From contig JBEKTY010000008.1 in assembly GCA_049515555.1 (NCBI GenBank), forward strand, positions 1-64,000: 64,000 nt of DNA, given 5' to 3'. Source of the stretch: JBEKTY01 sp049515555 (lineage in GTDB: Bacteria; Planctomycetota; Planctomycetia; Pirellulales; Thermoguttaceae). Positions 1 to 7,095 of this stretch are shown piece by piece (position 1 is the first letter of the stretch; each line of letters starts with the position of its first letter). The position numbers and the translations under genes are program-made. The notes under the pieces are model-generated. The model was not told the DNA's origin. It did not search any database and was given only the letters and a program-made list of their open reading frames with translations.

Positions 1-11
1 CCACCCTGATA

Positions 12-148
12 TGGTTGACCTCGCTAATTCTATGAACGCAACTTATTTGCGGGCATAGAATTAGCGTCAACCCAGACGATAAAATGGTTGACCTCGTTCC
101 TCACACCTGAAATCTCTGGAATGACAGCGAGGAACGAGGTCAACCATG
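12..148. repeat. Two nested palindromes sharing the arm GGTTGACCTCG
   Basis: Two imperfect inverted repeats lie side by side. Bases near 12-34 pair with 53-71 (arm GGTTGACCTCGCTAATTC), and bases 94-111 pair with 130-147 (arm ATGGTTGACCTCGTTCCT). Both start with the same GGTTGACCTCG word, so they look like two hairpins of one repeat family. No gene is seen in 1-281 apart from the leader of the permease gene. The role is unknown; the structure resembles REP/BIME-type intergenic palindromes. Confidence 0.75.
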
Positions 149-281
149 TCGTCTACAAGAGCAGGCGGCAAGTTAAGATTTGTCGCCCTGCCGCGCATTC
201 CTCATCTAGACCCCCGGCAAAAAGGCGATATCATAGGAGATGAGGGGCACTGATGTTCTGCCCGGGCCTTGGGGACTATTC

Positions 282-1433
282 ATGCGGTTTTCCACCTTCG
301 TACTCAAGAACGTGCTGCGGCGCCGGGCCCGATCCGCTTTGACCATGACCGGCGTGGGGGTCGCCGTGGCCCTGGTGGTAGTCCTGGTGGGCCTGTCCGA
401 CGGCTTTAGCGATTCGTTCTTGCACATCTACACCAATCGAGACGTAGGGCTGGTCGTGTCGCGCGCCGATTCGATCAGCCCGTTGACCACGACCTTGCCC
501 CAGTCGGTGGCCGACGAGATTGCCTCTCTGGCTGGCGTGCGCGAGGTGGGGGCGGGCTTGATAGACGGCATCACGATCGACAGTTGGGGCACCGCCATGG
601 TGATGATCCAGGGCTGGCCGCCCGGCGCCTACATGCTCCGCGAGTTGAAGATCCTCCAAGGTGAAGTGCTGAGCGACAAGGATCGCAAGCAGAAGTGCAT
701 CATGGTCGGCCGGAATCTGGCCGATTTCAAGAAACTCAAAGTGGGGGACGTCGTCCCGTTGTCCGACGAGGAATATCACGTCGCCGGTATCTTCGAGAGC
801 GACTCGGACCTGGAAAACAATATGATCATCCTTCTGTTGGAGGATGCACAAAAGGTCTTGGGCAAGAGCGGCAAGATCACCGGCTGCACCGTGCGGCTGA
901 AGGATGGCAGTGACAAGGGCGTACAGGCCGTGCGGGCCGAGATCGAGGGTCCGCTGGCCTCACGGATAAGCCTCGAAGGGAAGCTGCGGGCCAAACCACC
1001 CTCCGAATTCGTCTCTTCCATGAAGCAGCTCAAAGTGGTCAAAGGCTTCGTTTGGGCTGTCTCGGCGGTGGCCTTGTTGATCGCCGCGATCTTCGTGCTC
1101 ACAATCATGGTTATGTCGGTGTTCGAGCGGACCCGGGAGATCGGCATTTTGCGGGCCATCGGCTGGCGGCCGGCGCGGGTGGTGCGCATGATCCTCATGG
1201 AGTCGGCCCTGCTTAGCGTGGGGGGGGGGATCCTGGGCACGGTGGCCGGCCTGGCGTCAATCCTGTCCCTCAGCCACTTGCCCATGATTAACGGCGTGGT
1301 CCCGGCGGCCATGAACCCTCAAATCGTCGTCAAAGGGTTTGCCATCGCGATTTTTGTGGGACTGATCGGTGCCGCCTACCCTGCATATTGGGGCTCGAAA
1401 CTGCTGCCGACGGAGGCTTTGCGTCATGAGTAA
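282..1433 (+). CDS. ABC transporter permease, FtsX/MacB-LolC type
   Basis: Predicted inner-membrane permease of 383 residues that works with the ATPase encoded next. The topology is that of the MacB/LolC family: one membrane segment near residues 19-38, a periplasmic domain of about 210 residues, then three C-terminal membrane segments (about 255-285, 302-328, 347-370). The FtsX-type motif FERTREIGILRAIGWRP follows the second membrane segment. The ATG at 282 is chosen because the protein then begins MRFSTFVLKNVLRRR, a normal family start; an in-frame ATG at 240 would add 14 unusual residues. The stop codon overlaps the start of the ATPase gene by 8 bases (ATGAGTAA), so the two are translationally coupled. 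The substrate cannot be told; lipoprotein release or efflux are the family's usual roles. Confidence 0.9.
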   Translation: MRFSTFVLKNVLRRRARSALTMTGVGVAVALVVVLVGLSDGFSDSFLHIYTNRDVGLVVSRADSISPLTTTLPQSVADEIASLAGVREVGAGLIDGITIDSWGTAMVMIQGWPPGAYMLRELKILQGEVLSDKDRKQKCIMVGRNLADFKKLKVGDVVPLSDEEYHVAGIFESDSDLENNMIILLLEDAQKVLGKSGKITGCTVRLKDGSDKGVQAVRAEIEGPLASRISLEGKLRAKPPSEFVSSMKQLKVVKGFVWAVSAVALLIAAIFVLTIMVMSVFERTREIGILRAIGWRPARVVRMILMESALLSVGGGILGTVAGLASILSLSHLPMINGVVPAAMNPQIVVKGFAIAIFVGLIGAAYPAYWGSKLLPTEALRHE

Positions 1434-2265
1434 TCCCGGGGGGTACCCGATGGCCGGCGGCCCTGCCGACGGCACGCCGCTCTTGCGGACCGAGCACCTT
1501 ACGAAGCTCTATCCGGACGGCCAGGTCAGCGCGCTGTTGGACGTGACGATGGAGGTCTACCGCGGCGAGTACGTGGCGATCATGGGCCCCAGCGGCAGCG
1601 GCAAGTCGACGCTGCTGAACATGCTCGGCGCCCTGGACGCCCCCACGTCGGGCGAGGTCTATCTCGAAGGCCAGCCCATGTCACGCGTGCGGAACCTCAG
1701 CCGCCTGCGGGCCCAAAAGGTGGGGTTCGTCTTCCAGTCCTTCTACCTGCTGCCCGTCCTGACGGCCATGGAGAACGTCCAGGTGCCCATGTTCGAGGGC
1801 ACACTGCCCCTTTCCGCGCGGCCCAAGAAGGCCGTCGATCTGCTGGAAATCGTGGGCCTCGGCCACCGCATCCACCACCTGCCCCAGCAGCTCTCGGTGG
1901 GCGAGCGGCAGCGGGTGGCCATCGCCCGGGCCCTGGCCAACGATCCGGTGATCCTGCTGGCCGACGAGCCGACCGGAAACCTCGACTCCCGCTCGGCCGA
2001 GGGCGTCTTCGACCTGTTCGCCAATCTGCACCACGAGCGCGAGATGACGATCGTGCTCATCACCCACGCCGAGGAGTTGGGGCGTCGGGCGGAGCGGATC
2101 CTCCGCATGCAGGACGGGCGGCTGCGGTCCGACGGGCGGACGCCCGCCCCGGCGGCCCCGGCTGCCAAAGGCGCCGCGCCGGTCGGCGGCAGCGGCGTCG
2201 GCTTGGGAAAGTCCGCCCGGCCCAAGAGCATCCTGCCGCCGTTCGCCGTGCCCGACCGCGGCTAA
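1426..2265 (+). CDS. ABC transporter ATP-binding protein, LolD/MacB type
   Basis: Cytoplasmic ATPase of 279 residues, partner of the preceding permease. Walker A is GPSGSGKST, the Q-loop lies in VGFVFQSF, the signature is LSVGERQRVAIARAL (LSVGE instead of LSGGQ, common in the LolD/MacB family), Walker B is VILLADEPTGNLD and the H-loop is THAEE. The start at 1426 overlaps the permease stop and leaves only a short leader before the nucleotide-binding fold. About 50 Ala/Pro/Gly-rich residues follow the ATPase domain at the C terminus; this tail is longer than in typical LolD and probably unstructured. Confidence 0.93.
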   Translation: MSNPGGYPMAGGPADGTPLLRTEHLTKLYPDGQVSALLDVTMEVYRGEYVAIMGPSGSGKSTLLNMLGALDAPTSGEVYLEGQPMSRVRNLSRLRAQKVGFVFQSFYLLPVLTAMENVQVPMFEGTLPLSARPKKAVDLLEIVGLGHRIHHLPQQLSVGERQRVAIARALANDPVILLADEPTGNLDSRSAEGVFDLFANLHHEREMTIVLITHAEELGRRAERILRMQDGRLRSDGRTPAPAAPAAKGAAPVGGSGVGLGKSARPKSILPPFAVPDRG

Positions 2266-2274
2266 CGTAGTCCT

Positions 2275-2327
2275 GTAGTCCTCTCGCTCCGCGAGAGGAC
2301 CTTGCATCACGCGGAGCGTGATGCCTA
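2275..2327. repeat. Paired small palindromes (CTCTCGCTCCGCGAGAG family)
   Basis: Two adjacent palindromes, CTCTCGCTCCGCGAGAG and CATCACGCGGAGCGTGATG, are enclosed by GTAG and CTAC. They lie between the convergent ends of the ABC operon and the next gene on the minus strand. The core words resemble the perfect palindrome at 34634-34693, so this is probably the same family. It could work as a bidirectional transcription terminator, but no T-tract follows. Confidence 0.6.
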
Positions 2328-2345
2328 CAGCGCAGGTCCCTGCAA

Positions 2346-3254
2346 TCACTCTTCTTTCGGGGCCGTATCGTCCTGGCTGGCCTTGGCCAGCCGGCCGCGA
2401 AACTCTTTCGCCTCGTGCTGCGCGATCAGGGGCAGCTTGGCCCGCAGCGTGTTCCCGCCATCGAACCACCCCTGGGGCTCGTGAAACGCCGAGTGGTATT
2501 CGACGAAGATCGCCTCGGCCGGCTTGGCCAGCCGCGTCACCTTAACGTAGAACCCGGCCCCGGCGTAGGGCTGCGGCTTGCCGTAGGCTACCTTGGCCGT
2601 CGCATCGCGACTGACCGTTCGCCACTGGTTAGGATACTGGGCATCGCCGGCGAACCGCGGATCGACCCGTGCGGCCAGCACGATGCTCGAACGGGTCTGC
2701 CCGAGCAGGGCGTACCGCGTGGCGCTGACCTCGACCATGTCGAACAGCATGAACGTGGTGTAGAAGTACCGCTCCTGCTGCCCGCCCTTGGCCCTCGGCT
2801 CCAGGCCGCGGGCTTCCATTTCTTCGGCGGTGAGAAAGCCCAGTTGGGAGACGACGTGGCCGTTGGCCTGGCCTTTTTTCTCCTTGAACGCGCTCTCGGT
2901 GAACTTCTTCGAGATGAGGGTCTGCCAGTTGCCGTGGGCGACGAAGCCCAGATCGACCGTACGGAACGTGGCCTGGCCGCGGTGGATCGTCTTGACCTTC
3001 AGCGCGATCGGCGCCGAGGAGGATTTGTCGAGGAACTCCGGCAACGTGTGGGGGGCGGCCAACTGCGTCAGGATCTCGGCCTGGGCCTCGGCGTCCAGGC
3101 CGTCGGCCATCGTCGGGGCGGCAAGCTTGACGGCCGAGCCGTCCGGGGCGGCAACGCCCTTTCGCACCAACGCGGCGAGCACGGGATTGTCCGGCGGGGC
3201 CGCCCCACCGGCAGCCGTCACGGCGGCCAACATGGAAAACAACACTGCGTGCAT
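2346..3254 (-). CDS. Secreted protein of unknown function
   Basis: 302 residues, not recognised. The N terminus (MHAVLFSMLAAVTAAGGAA) is a clear signal peptide, so the product is exported. A GTG at 3263 is also possible; the ATG at 3254 is preferred because AAAAGG lies 8 bases upstream. The mature part is mixed alpha/beta with no cysteine pattern or catalytic motif that I can name. It mentions no repeats or membrane segments. It is convergent with the ABC operon and separated from it by the palindrome pair at 2275-2327. Similar lengths and composition are usual for planctomycete envelope proteins, but no role is assigned. Confidence 0.75.
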   Translation of the reverse strand: MHAVLFSMLAAVTAAGGAAPPDNPVLAALVRKGVAAPDGSAVKLAAPTMADGLDAEAQAEILTQLAAPHTLPEFLDKSSSAPIALKVKTIHRGQATFRTVDLGFVAHGNWQTLISKKFTESAFKEKKGQANGHVVSQLGFLTAEEMEARGLEPRAKGGQQERYFYTTFMLFDMVEVSATRYALLGQTRSSIVLAARVDPRFAGDAQYPNQWRTVSRDATAKVAYGKPQPYAGAGFYVKVTRLAKPAEAIFVEYHSAFHEPQGWFDGGNTLRAKLPLIAQHEAKEFRGRLAKASQDDTAPKEE

Positions 3255-3321
3255 GGCAGACACCTTTTACTTGCTGGTTACGACTGGGGTGGATTTCCCG
3301 GCCACTCCCTCCTGATTGCGG

Positions 3322-3442
3322 CTAGTGCTCTGTCAACAGTGGTTCTTGGCTGGGTGGCACGCCCTGAAAGGGCGTGGTGAGCCGCCCAGCCACGCCCTTT
3401 CAGGGCGTGCCACCCCTCAATCAAAGACTGACAGAGCACTAG
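3322..3442. repeat. Modular palindrome with 14-bp perfect ends and GGGTGGCACGCCC hairpin
   Basis: The element begins CTAGTGCTCTGTCA and ends with its exact reverse complement (3322-3335 and 3429-3442). Inside, GGGTGGCACGCCCTGAAAGG and its complement form a second, longer hairpin. The right outer arm agrees in about 25 of 32 positions with the right outer arm of the element at 11698-11803, whose inner hairpin is different. It is therefore a member of a family with a shared frame and exchangeable core. It carries no open reading frame. Confidence 0.8.
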
Positions 3443-3502
3443 GGTTGATTACCCGGTTATTCTAGCCGAAACCCGGGGGCGAATTCCAGCGCAGTTCTTC
3501 AG

Positions 3503-3614
3503 CCCGGATAATTCACCAGTCGTTCGTAGTGACCGCATTCATGCGGTCCTTGACCTGTTCACACTCTCCAGACCCGATAAATCGGGTCACTACAAGCCTC
3601 GGTGAATAATTCCG
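3503..3614. mobile_element. 112-bp MITE-like element, copy 1
   Basis: A 112-bp element with inverted ends (CCGGATAATTCACC and GGTGAATAATTCCG) and two inner hairpins, GACCGCATTCATGCGGTC and GACCCGATAAATCGGGTC. It is flanked by the direct repeat CTTCAG (3497-3502 and 3615-3620), as expected for a target duplication. The right-hand CTTCAG contains the stop codon of the prepilin peptidase gene, so it inserted exactly at that stop. A nearly identical copy lies at 46985-47096. No transposase is encoded; it would need one elsewhere in the genome. Confidence 0.85.
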
Positions 3615-3616
3615 CT

Positions 3617-4918
3617 TCAGCGGACCAGCGACATGGCCCACCGCACCAGCGGCAGCAGGACCACGATCATCGCCAGGGAGAAGACCAGCACCAGCGGCAG
3701 GCGCCAGCCCAGGGCGAAGACGTCCTGGACCTGCTCCCAGACGGCGGCCCAGGCCACCGTGGTGGTCAGTGCGGCCAGGCACAGGAAGGGGCCGTAGGGT
3801 ATCTCCGACTCGCCGTGGCCGAGCCAGCGGACCAGTCCCAGCACGAGGCCCGCCAACGGGGCGAGGAAGAAGACGACCACCGCGGCCTGCCAGCCGAGGA
3901 AGGCGCCGATCATGGCCATCAGCGTAACGTCGCCCAGTCCCATGGCCTCGCGGCGGAGGACGGCCCGGCCCAGAACGCGGACCATCCACACCATTCCGCC
4001 GCCGGCGGCCAGGCCGGCCAGGGCACTCAGGAGGGCGGCCCAACGCAGGCCGCCGAGGCGCCAGACGGCGCAGGTGGCGGCCGATCCAAGCGTGCCCATG
4101 GCCAGGATGGCCCAGGTGGCCCGCTCGCGCACCATGCGGGCCAGCAGCAGTTGCCAGGCCCGGGCCACGCCGTGACGGGCGTACCAGGTTCGCGGCAACA
4201 GCGCCGTGCACCAGCCCAGCAAACAGGCCACGCCCAAACCGAGGGCCGCCGGGCCGGTCCACGCCGGGTTGGCCCACGGTTGGCATTCGCCCGGCGAGCT
4301 CAGCCACACCAGGCCGATCTTGGGCAGGGCCCACGGCCCGGCTACCGGCGGCGGCACCACGTCGGGCAACAGCGTGTAGGGCCAGGCGGCCGCCAGCGCC
4401 AACCCCAGCAGCGTGCCCGGCACTATCACCGCGTCGGGGATCGTCTGCTCGTCCAGGTCGATCCACGTGGCGGCCAGCATTAGTGTCAGCAGAATGACGT
4501 GGGCCATGTACTGGCCGTCGAGCAGCGTCGGCAGCGGGCAGTGGCAGATGGTCGCCAACCAGGCGATTGGTATCCGGCGGAGCTCGGGCGGGAGCAGGCC
4601 CAGTTGGCCGACTTCCCACCAGTAGAGGCCGGCGAACAGCCCGCCGGTGGCCAATTCGATCAGCATGGGCCGGAGCCAGAACCCCCGCCCATGAAGGGCC
4701 GCCTCGCGCCTTAAACCCAGCCAGCCCAGGATCGGCAGGCGGTCCCACGGCCGGCGCGGCGGGGCCTCGGCGCTAGGCGGCGACCAGGGGCCGATCGCCC
4801 GCCGCCGCCAGGCCAGCCGGTAGATCGCCCAGTTGGCCAGGCTGCCGGCACAGGCGCCCACGAGAAACAGGGCCGCCAGCCGGCCCGACATCGGAAGGAT
4901 CGCAAGAGGGGCAATCAC
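3617..4918 (-). CDS. Prepilin peptidase (A24 family) with enlarged central part
   Basis: Polytopic inner-membrane aspartic peptidase of 433 residues that would cut type IV pilin or type II secretion pseudopilin leaders. The two catalytic aspartates lie in TWIDLDEQTIPD (about Asp154) and MGLGDVTLMAM (Asp330). The N-terminal part keeps the RLPILGWLGLR block of PilD, but the four zinc cysteines that usually flank it are missing. About 175 residues separate the two aspartates, far more than in typical PilD, and include extra hydrophobic segments. The start is a GTG at 4918 that overlaps the aroK stop (GTGA), so it is coupled to aroK. The stop codon sits in the target duplication of the MITE-like element. 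No pilin gene is nearby. Confidence 0.88.
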   Translation of the reverse strand: MIAPLAILPMSGRLAALFLVGACAGSLANWAIYRLAWRRRAIGPWSPPSAEAPPRRPWDRLPILGWLGLRREAALHGRGFWLRPMLIELATGGLFAGLYWWEVGQLGLLPPELRRIPIAWLATICHCPLPTLLDGQYMAHVILLTLMLAATWIDLDEQTIPDAVIVPGTLLGLALAAAWPYTLLPDVVPPPVAGPWALPKIGLVWLSSPGECQPWANPAWTGPAALGLGVACLLGWCTALLPRTWYARHGVARAWQLLLARMVRERATWAILAMGTLGSAATCAVWRLGGLRWAALLSALAGLAAGGGMVWMVRVLGRAVLRREAMGLGDVTLMAMIGAFLGWQAAVVVFFLAPLAGLVLGLVRWLGHGESEIPYGPFLCLAALTTTVAWAAVWEQVQDVFALGWRLPLVLVFSLAMIVVLLPLVRWAMSLVR

Positions 4919-5448
4919 TCGGGCGTTCCTGCGGGGATTCCGAGCCGCTTCAGGATCTCGTCGGCCAACTGGTCGGGGGCCTTCCCCTCGGTATCGACCA
5001 CCAGGTGTGCGGTCTGGCGATAAATCGGCTCTCGGCGGCTGAGCAACTGGACGATTTCCTCCAGCGGGGGTTTCTCGGTCAGCCCTGGGCGGCGCTCCGG
5101 CGTGGTGGCGTCGGCGGACATGCGGGCCAGGATCGTTTCCGGGGCGGCGGTGAGCCAGACGACCCGGCCGCTGTGCTGCATGGCCTGGCGGTTTTCAGCC
5201 CGCAGCGGCGCCCCGCCGCCGGCGGCCAGGACCAGGTGCTGCCGGCCGCACAGCTCGGCGATGACCGCCGCTTCGAGGCCGCGAAAGGCCGGCTCGCCCT
5301 CCTCGGCGAAGATCCGCCGAATCGACTTGCCCGCCCGCCGCTCGATCTCCACGTCGGCGTCGATCCAACTCCAGCCAAGCCGCTCAGCCAAGCGGCGCGC
5401 CAGCGTCGTCTTGCCTGTGGCCCGATAACCAATGAGGATCAGGTTCAT
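4915..5448 (-). CDS. aroK: Shikimate kinase
   Basis: 177 residues; phosphorylates shikimate with ATP in the common aromatic pathway, in the cytoplasm. The protein begins MNLILIGYRATGKTTLARRL, giving Walker A as GYRATGKT. The shikimate-binding DADVEIE motif, the FRGLE block, the GGGAPLR loop and the lid motif RRPGL are all present in the expected order. The ATG at 5448 is chosen over an upstream extension, because the extra 29 residues are encoded by a GGCGGAAGG-type repeat (about 5490-5525) and do not belong to the fold. It is the first gene of a pair with the prepilin peptidase (4-base overlap); this pairing has no obvious metabolic logic. Confidence 0.95.
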   Translation of the reverse strand: MNLILIGYRATGKTTLARRLAERLGWSWIDADVEIERRAGKSIRRIFAEEGEPAFRGLEAAVIAELCGRQHLVLAAGGGAPLRAENRQAMQHSGRVVWLTAAPETILARMSADATTPERRPGLTEKPPLEEIVQLLSRREPIYRQTAHLVVDTEGKAPDQLADEILKRLGIPAGTPE

Positions 5449-5539
5449 CGCAGCCGGGATTATTACCGATGGGCGGTGCCGGGGCAAGGCGGAGGGCGGA
5501 AGGATGAACGATGAAGGCGGAAGGAGCACCCCCACCGCT

Positions 5540-6775
5540 TCAGTGGCCGGCCGTGCAGCGGCCGATCTGACGGGCGGCCTGGCGGAGCCGGTTCTCGTTC
5601 TCGACCAGGGCCAGCCGCAGGTGCCCCTCGCCGGCGGGACCGAAGCCGCCGCCCGGGCTGACCGCCACGTCGCCTTCCTTGAGCAATTTCATGGCGAAGT
5701 CGAAGGAACTCATTTGGCTGGCCCAGGGCTCGGGTATCTTGGCCCACACGAACATGCCCGCCCTGGGCCGCTGGATCGGCCAGCCCAGCCGCTCCAGGGC
5801 TTCGCACAGGCAGTCGCGGCGGTGTTGGTAGATGGCCGCCTGGGCCTCGACCGCCGCCTCCGTGTGCCGCAGGGCCATGATCGCCGCGATCTGAATCGGC
5901 CGGAACATGCCGTAGTCGTAGTAGGTCTTGATCGTGGCCAGAGCCCGAACCATTTCCGCGTTGCCGCCGCAGAAGCCGACCCGCCAGCCCGCCATGTTAT
6001 AGCCCTTGCTCATGGTGGTCAGCTCGACGGCCACGTCGATGGCCCCCGGGGCCGCCAGCAGGCTCGGCGTCTTGTAGCCGTCGAAGGCGATGTCGGCATA
6101 GGCCAGGTCGCTGATGATCATCATGCCGTAGCGCTTGGCCAGCTTGACCGCCTCCACGTAGAATTCCGGCTCGACCACCACCGTGGACGGGTTGTGCGGG
6201 TAGTTGACGATCCACAGTTTCGGCCGCGGCAGTAAATGCCGGCAGGTATAATCCACGTTGGCCAGCAGCTTTTCCGGATCGGTCACCTCGAGCAGGATGG
6301 CGTTGGCCGAGGCCAGGGCCACGGCGTACAGGTGGGCCGGGTAGGAGGGGGCGGGCACGATGGCCGTGTCGCCCGGCCCCAACAGGGCCAGGCACAAATG
6401 GCTGAATCCCTCCTTCGAGCCCAGGCAGACGATCAACTCTCGTTGCGGATCGAGCCGGACCCCATGCCGCTTGAAGTACTGGCTGGCCACCTCGCGGCGG
6501 AGGCTCAAAATGCCCCCCGCCTCGCTGTAGCCGTGGTTCTTCGGGTCGCGGGCGGCTTCGGCCAGCTTCTCGATCACCAGTTCCTGGGGCGGATCGGACG
6601 GGTTGCCCATGCCCAGGTCGATCACGTCGTCGCCGGCCCGCCGCTTCTCGTATTTCAAGCGATTGATCTGGGCGAACAGGTACGAAGGCAGCCGCCGTAC
6701 CCGCTCAGAGACCTCGATCGAAAACGGCCGGTCCTGGGAGACGGGCTCGATCGGTTGTTGTGCTTCGCTCGTCAT
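5540..6775 (-). CDS. Class I/II PLP aminotransferase, AlaC / LL-DAP aminotransferase-like
   Basis: 411 residues, fold type I PLP enzyme. The PLP lysine is in TMSKGYNMAGWRVGF; other family blocks are GMGNPSDPP near the N terminus, VNYPHNPS (the NPxNP-like loop, here HNPS) and SDLAYADIAFDG with the PLP-contacting Asp and Tyr. The whole layout resembles the alanine aminotransferase AlaC and the closely related LL-diaminopimelate aminotransferases; the substrate cannot be fixed from sequence. The ATG at 6775 is taken because the 38 residues upstream come from GC-rich repeat DNA. An internal M/SEAQQPIEPV leader is variable in the family. The neighbour aroK lies 91 bases downstream, on the same strand. 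Confidence 0.9.
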   Translation of the reverse strand: MTSEAQQPIEPVSQDRPFSIEVSERVRRLPSYLFAQINRLKYEKRRAGDDVIDLGMGNPSDPPQELVIEKLAEAARDPKNHGYSEAGGILSLRREVASQYFKRHGVRLDPQRELIVCLGSKEGFSHLCLALLGPGDTAIVPAPSYPAHLYAVALASANAILLEVTDPEKLLANVDYTCRHLLPRPKLWIVNYPHNPSTVVVEPEFYVEAVKLAKRYGMMIISDLAYADIAFDGYKTPSLLAAPGAIDVAVELTTMSKGYNMAGWRVGFCGGNAEMVRALATIKTYYDYGMFRPIQIAAIMALRHTEAAVEAQAAIYQHRRDCLCEALERLGWPIQRPRAGMFVWAKIPEPWASQMSSFDFAMKLLKEGDVAVSPGGGFGPAGEGHLRLALVENENRLRQAARQIGRCTAGH

Positions 6776-6837
6776 GGCTGGAATCCCCACTTCAGAATAC
6801 CGCGATTCCGTCCGGCTGGGAAGCCGCGCCCGGCGGC

Positions 6838-6945
6838 GGAGCGACGCGGGGAGGGGGAGACGCGGTGACGCGGGGAATGGATGCTGCAAGGCTCGGTCCC
6901 CGCGTCCCCGCGTCTCCGTGTCCCCGCGTCCGCTTCGAATCCGCG
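6838..6945. repeat. Inverted simple-phrase repeat GACGCGGGG / CCCCGCGTC
   Basis: The 320-base gap between the divergent aminotransferase and S1 genes holds several GACGCGGGGA-like words at 6838-6880 and their complements (CCCCGCGTCCCCGCGTCTCC) at about 6898-6940. Together they can form a long irregular hairpin. A possible extended -10 (TGGTAGTAT, 7021-7029) for the S1 gene is the only other thing seen here. Confidence 0.6.
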
Positions 6946-7020
6946 GCCCGCGCGTCCCCTCCCGCCCCGTGCCGGCCGCCGCTTTCGGGCCCTTGCCCCG
7001 TGGAAGTCCGTCGCGTAGTC

Positions 7021-7029
7021 TGGTAGTAT
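7021..7029 (+). promoter_or_regulatory. Possible extended -10 for the S1-domain gene
   Basis: TGGTAGTAT fits the extended -10 pattern TGnTAnnAT and lies 67 bases before the TTG start at 7096. No convincing -35 is visible at the usual distance, so this is weak. Confidence 0.3.
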
Positions 7030-7095
7030 AAATGGAGCGGCCATCTCACGCTCCACCCGTGTGGGCACCCGTTGCGAGTATCAAGGGGACCAGCG

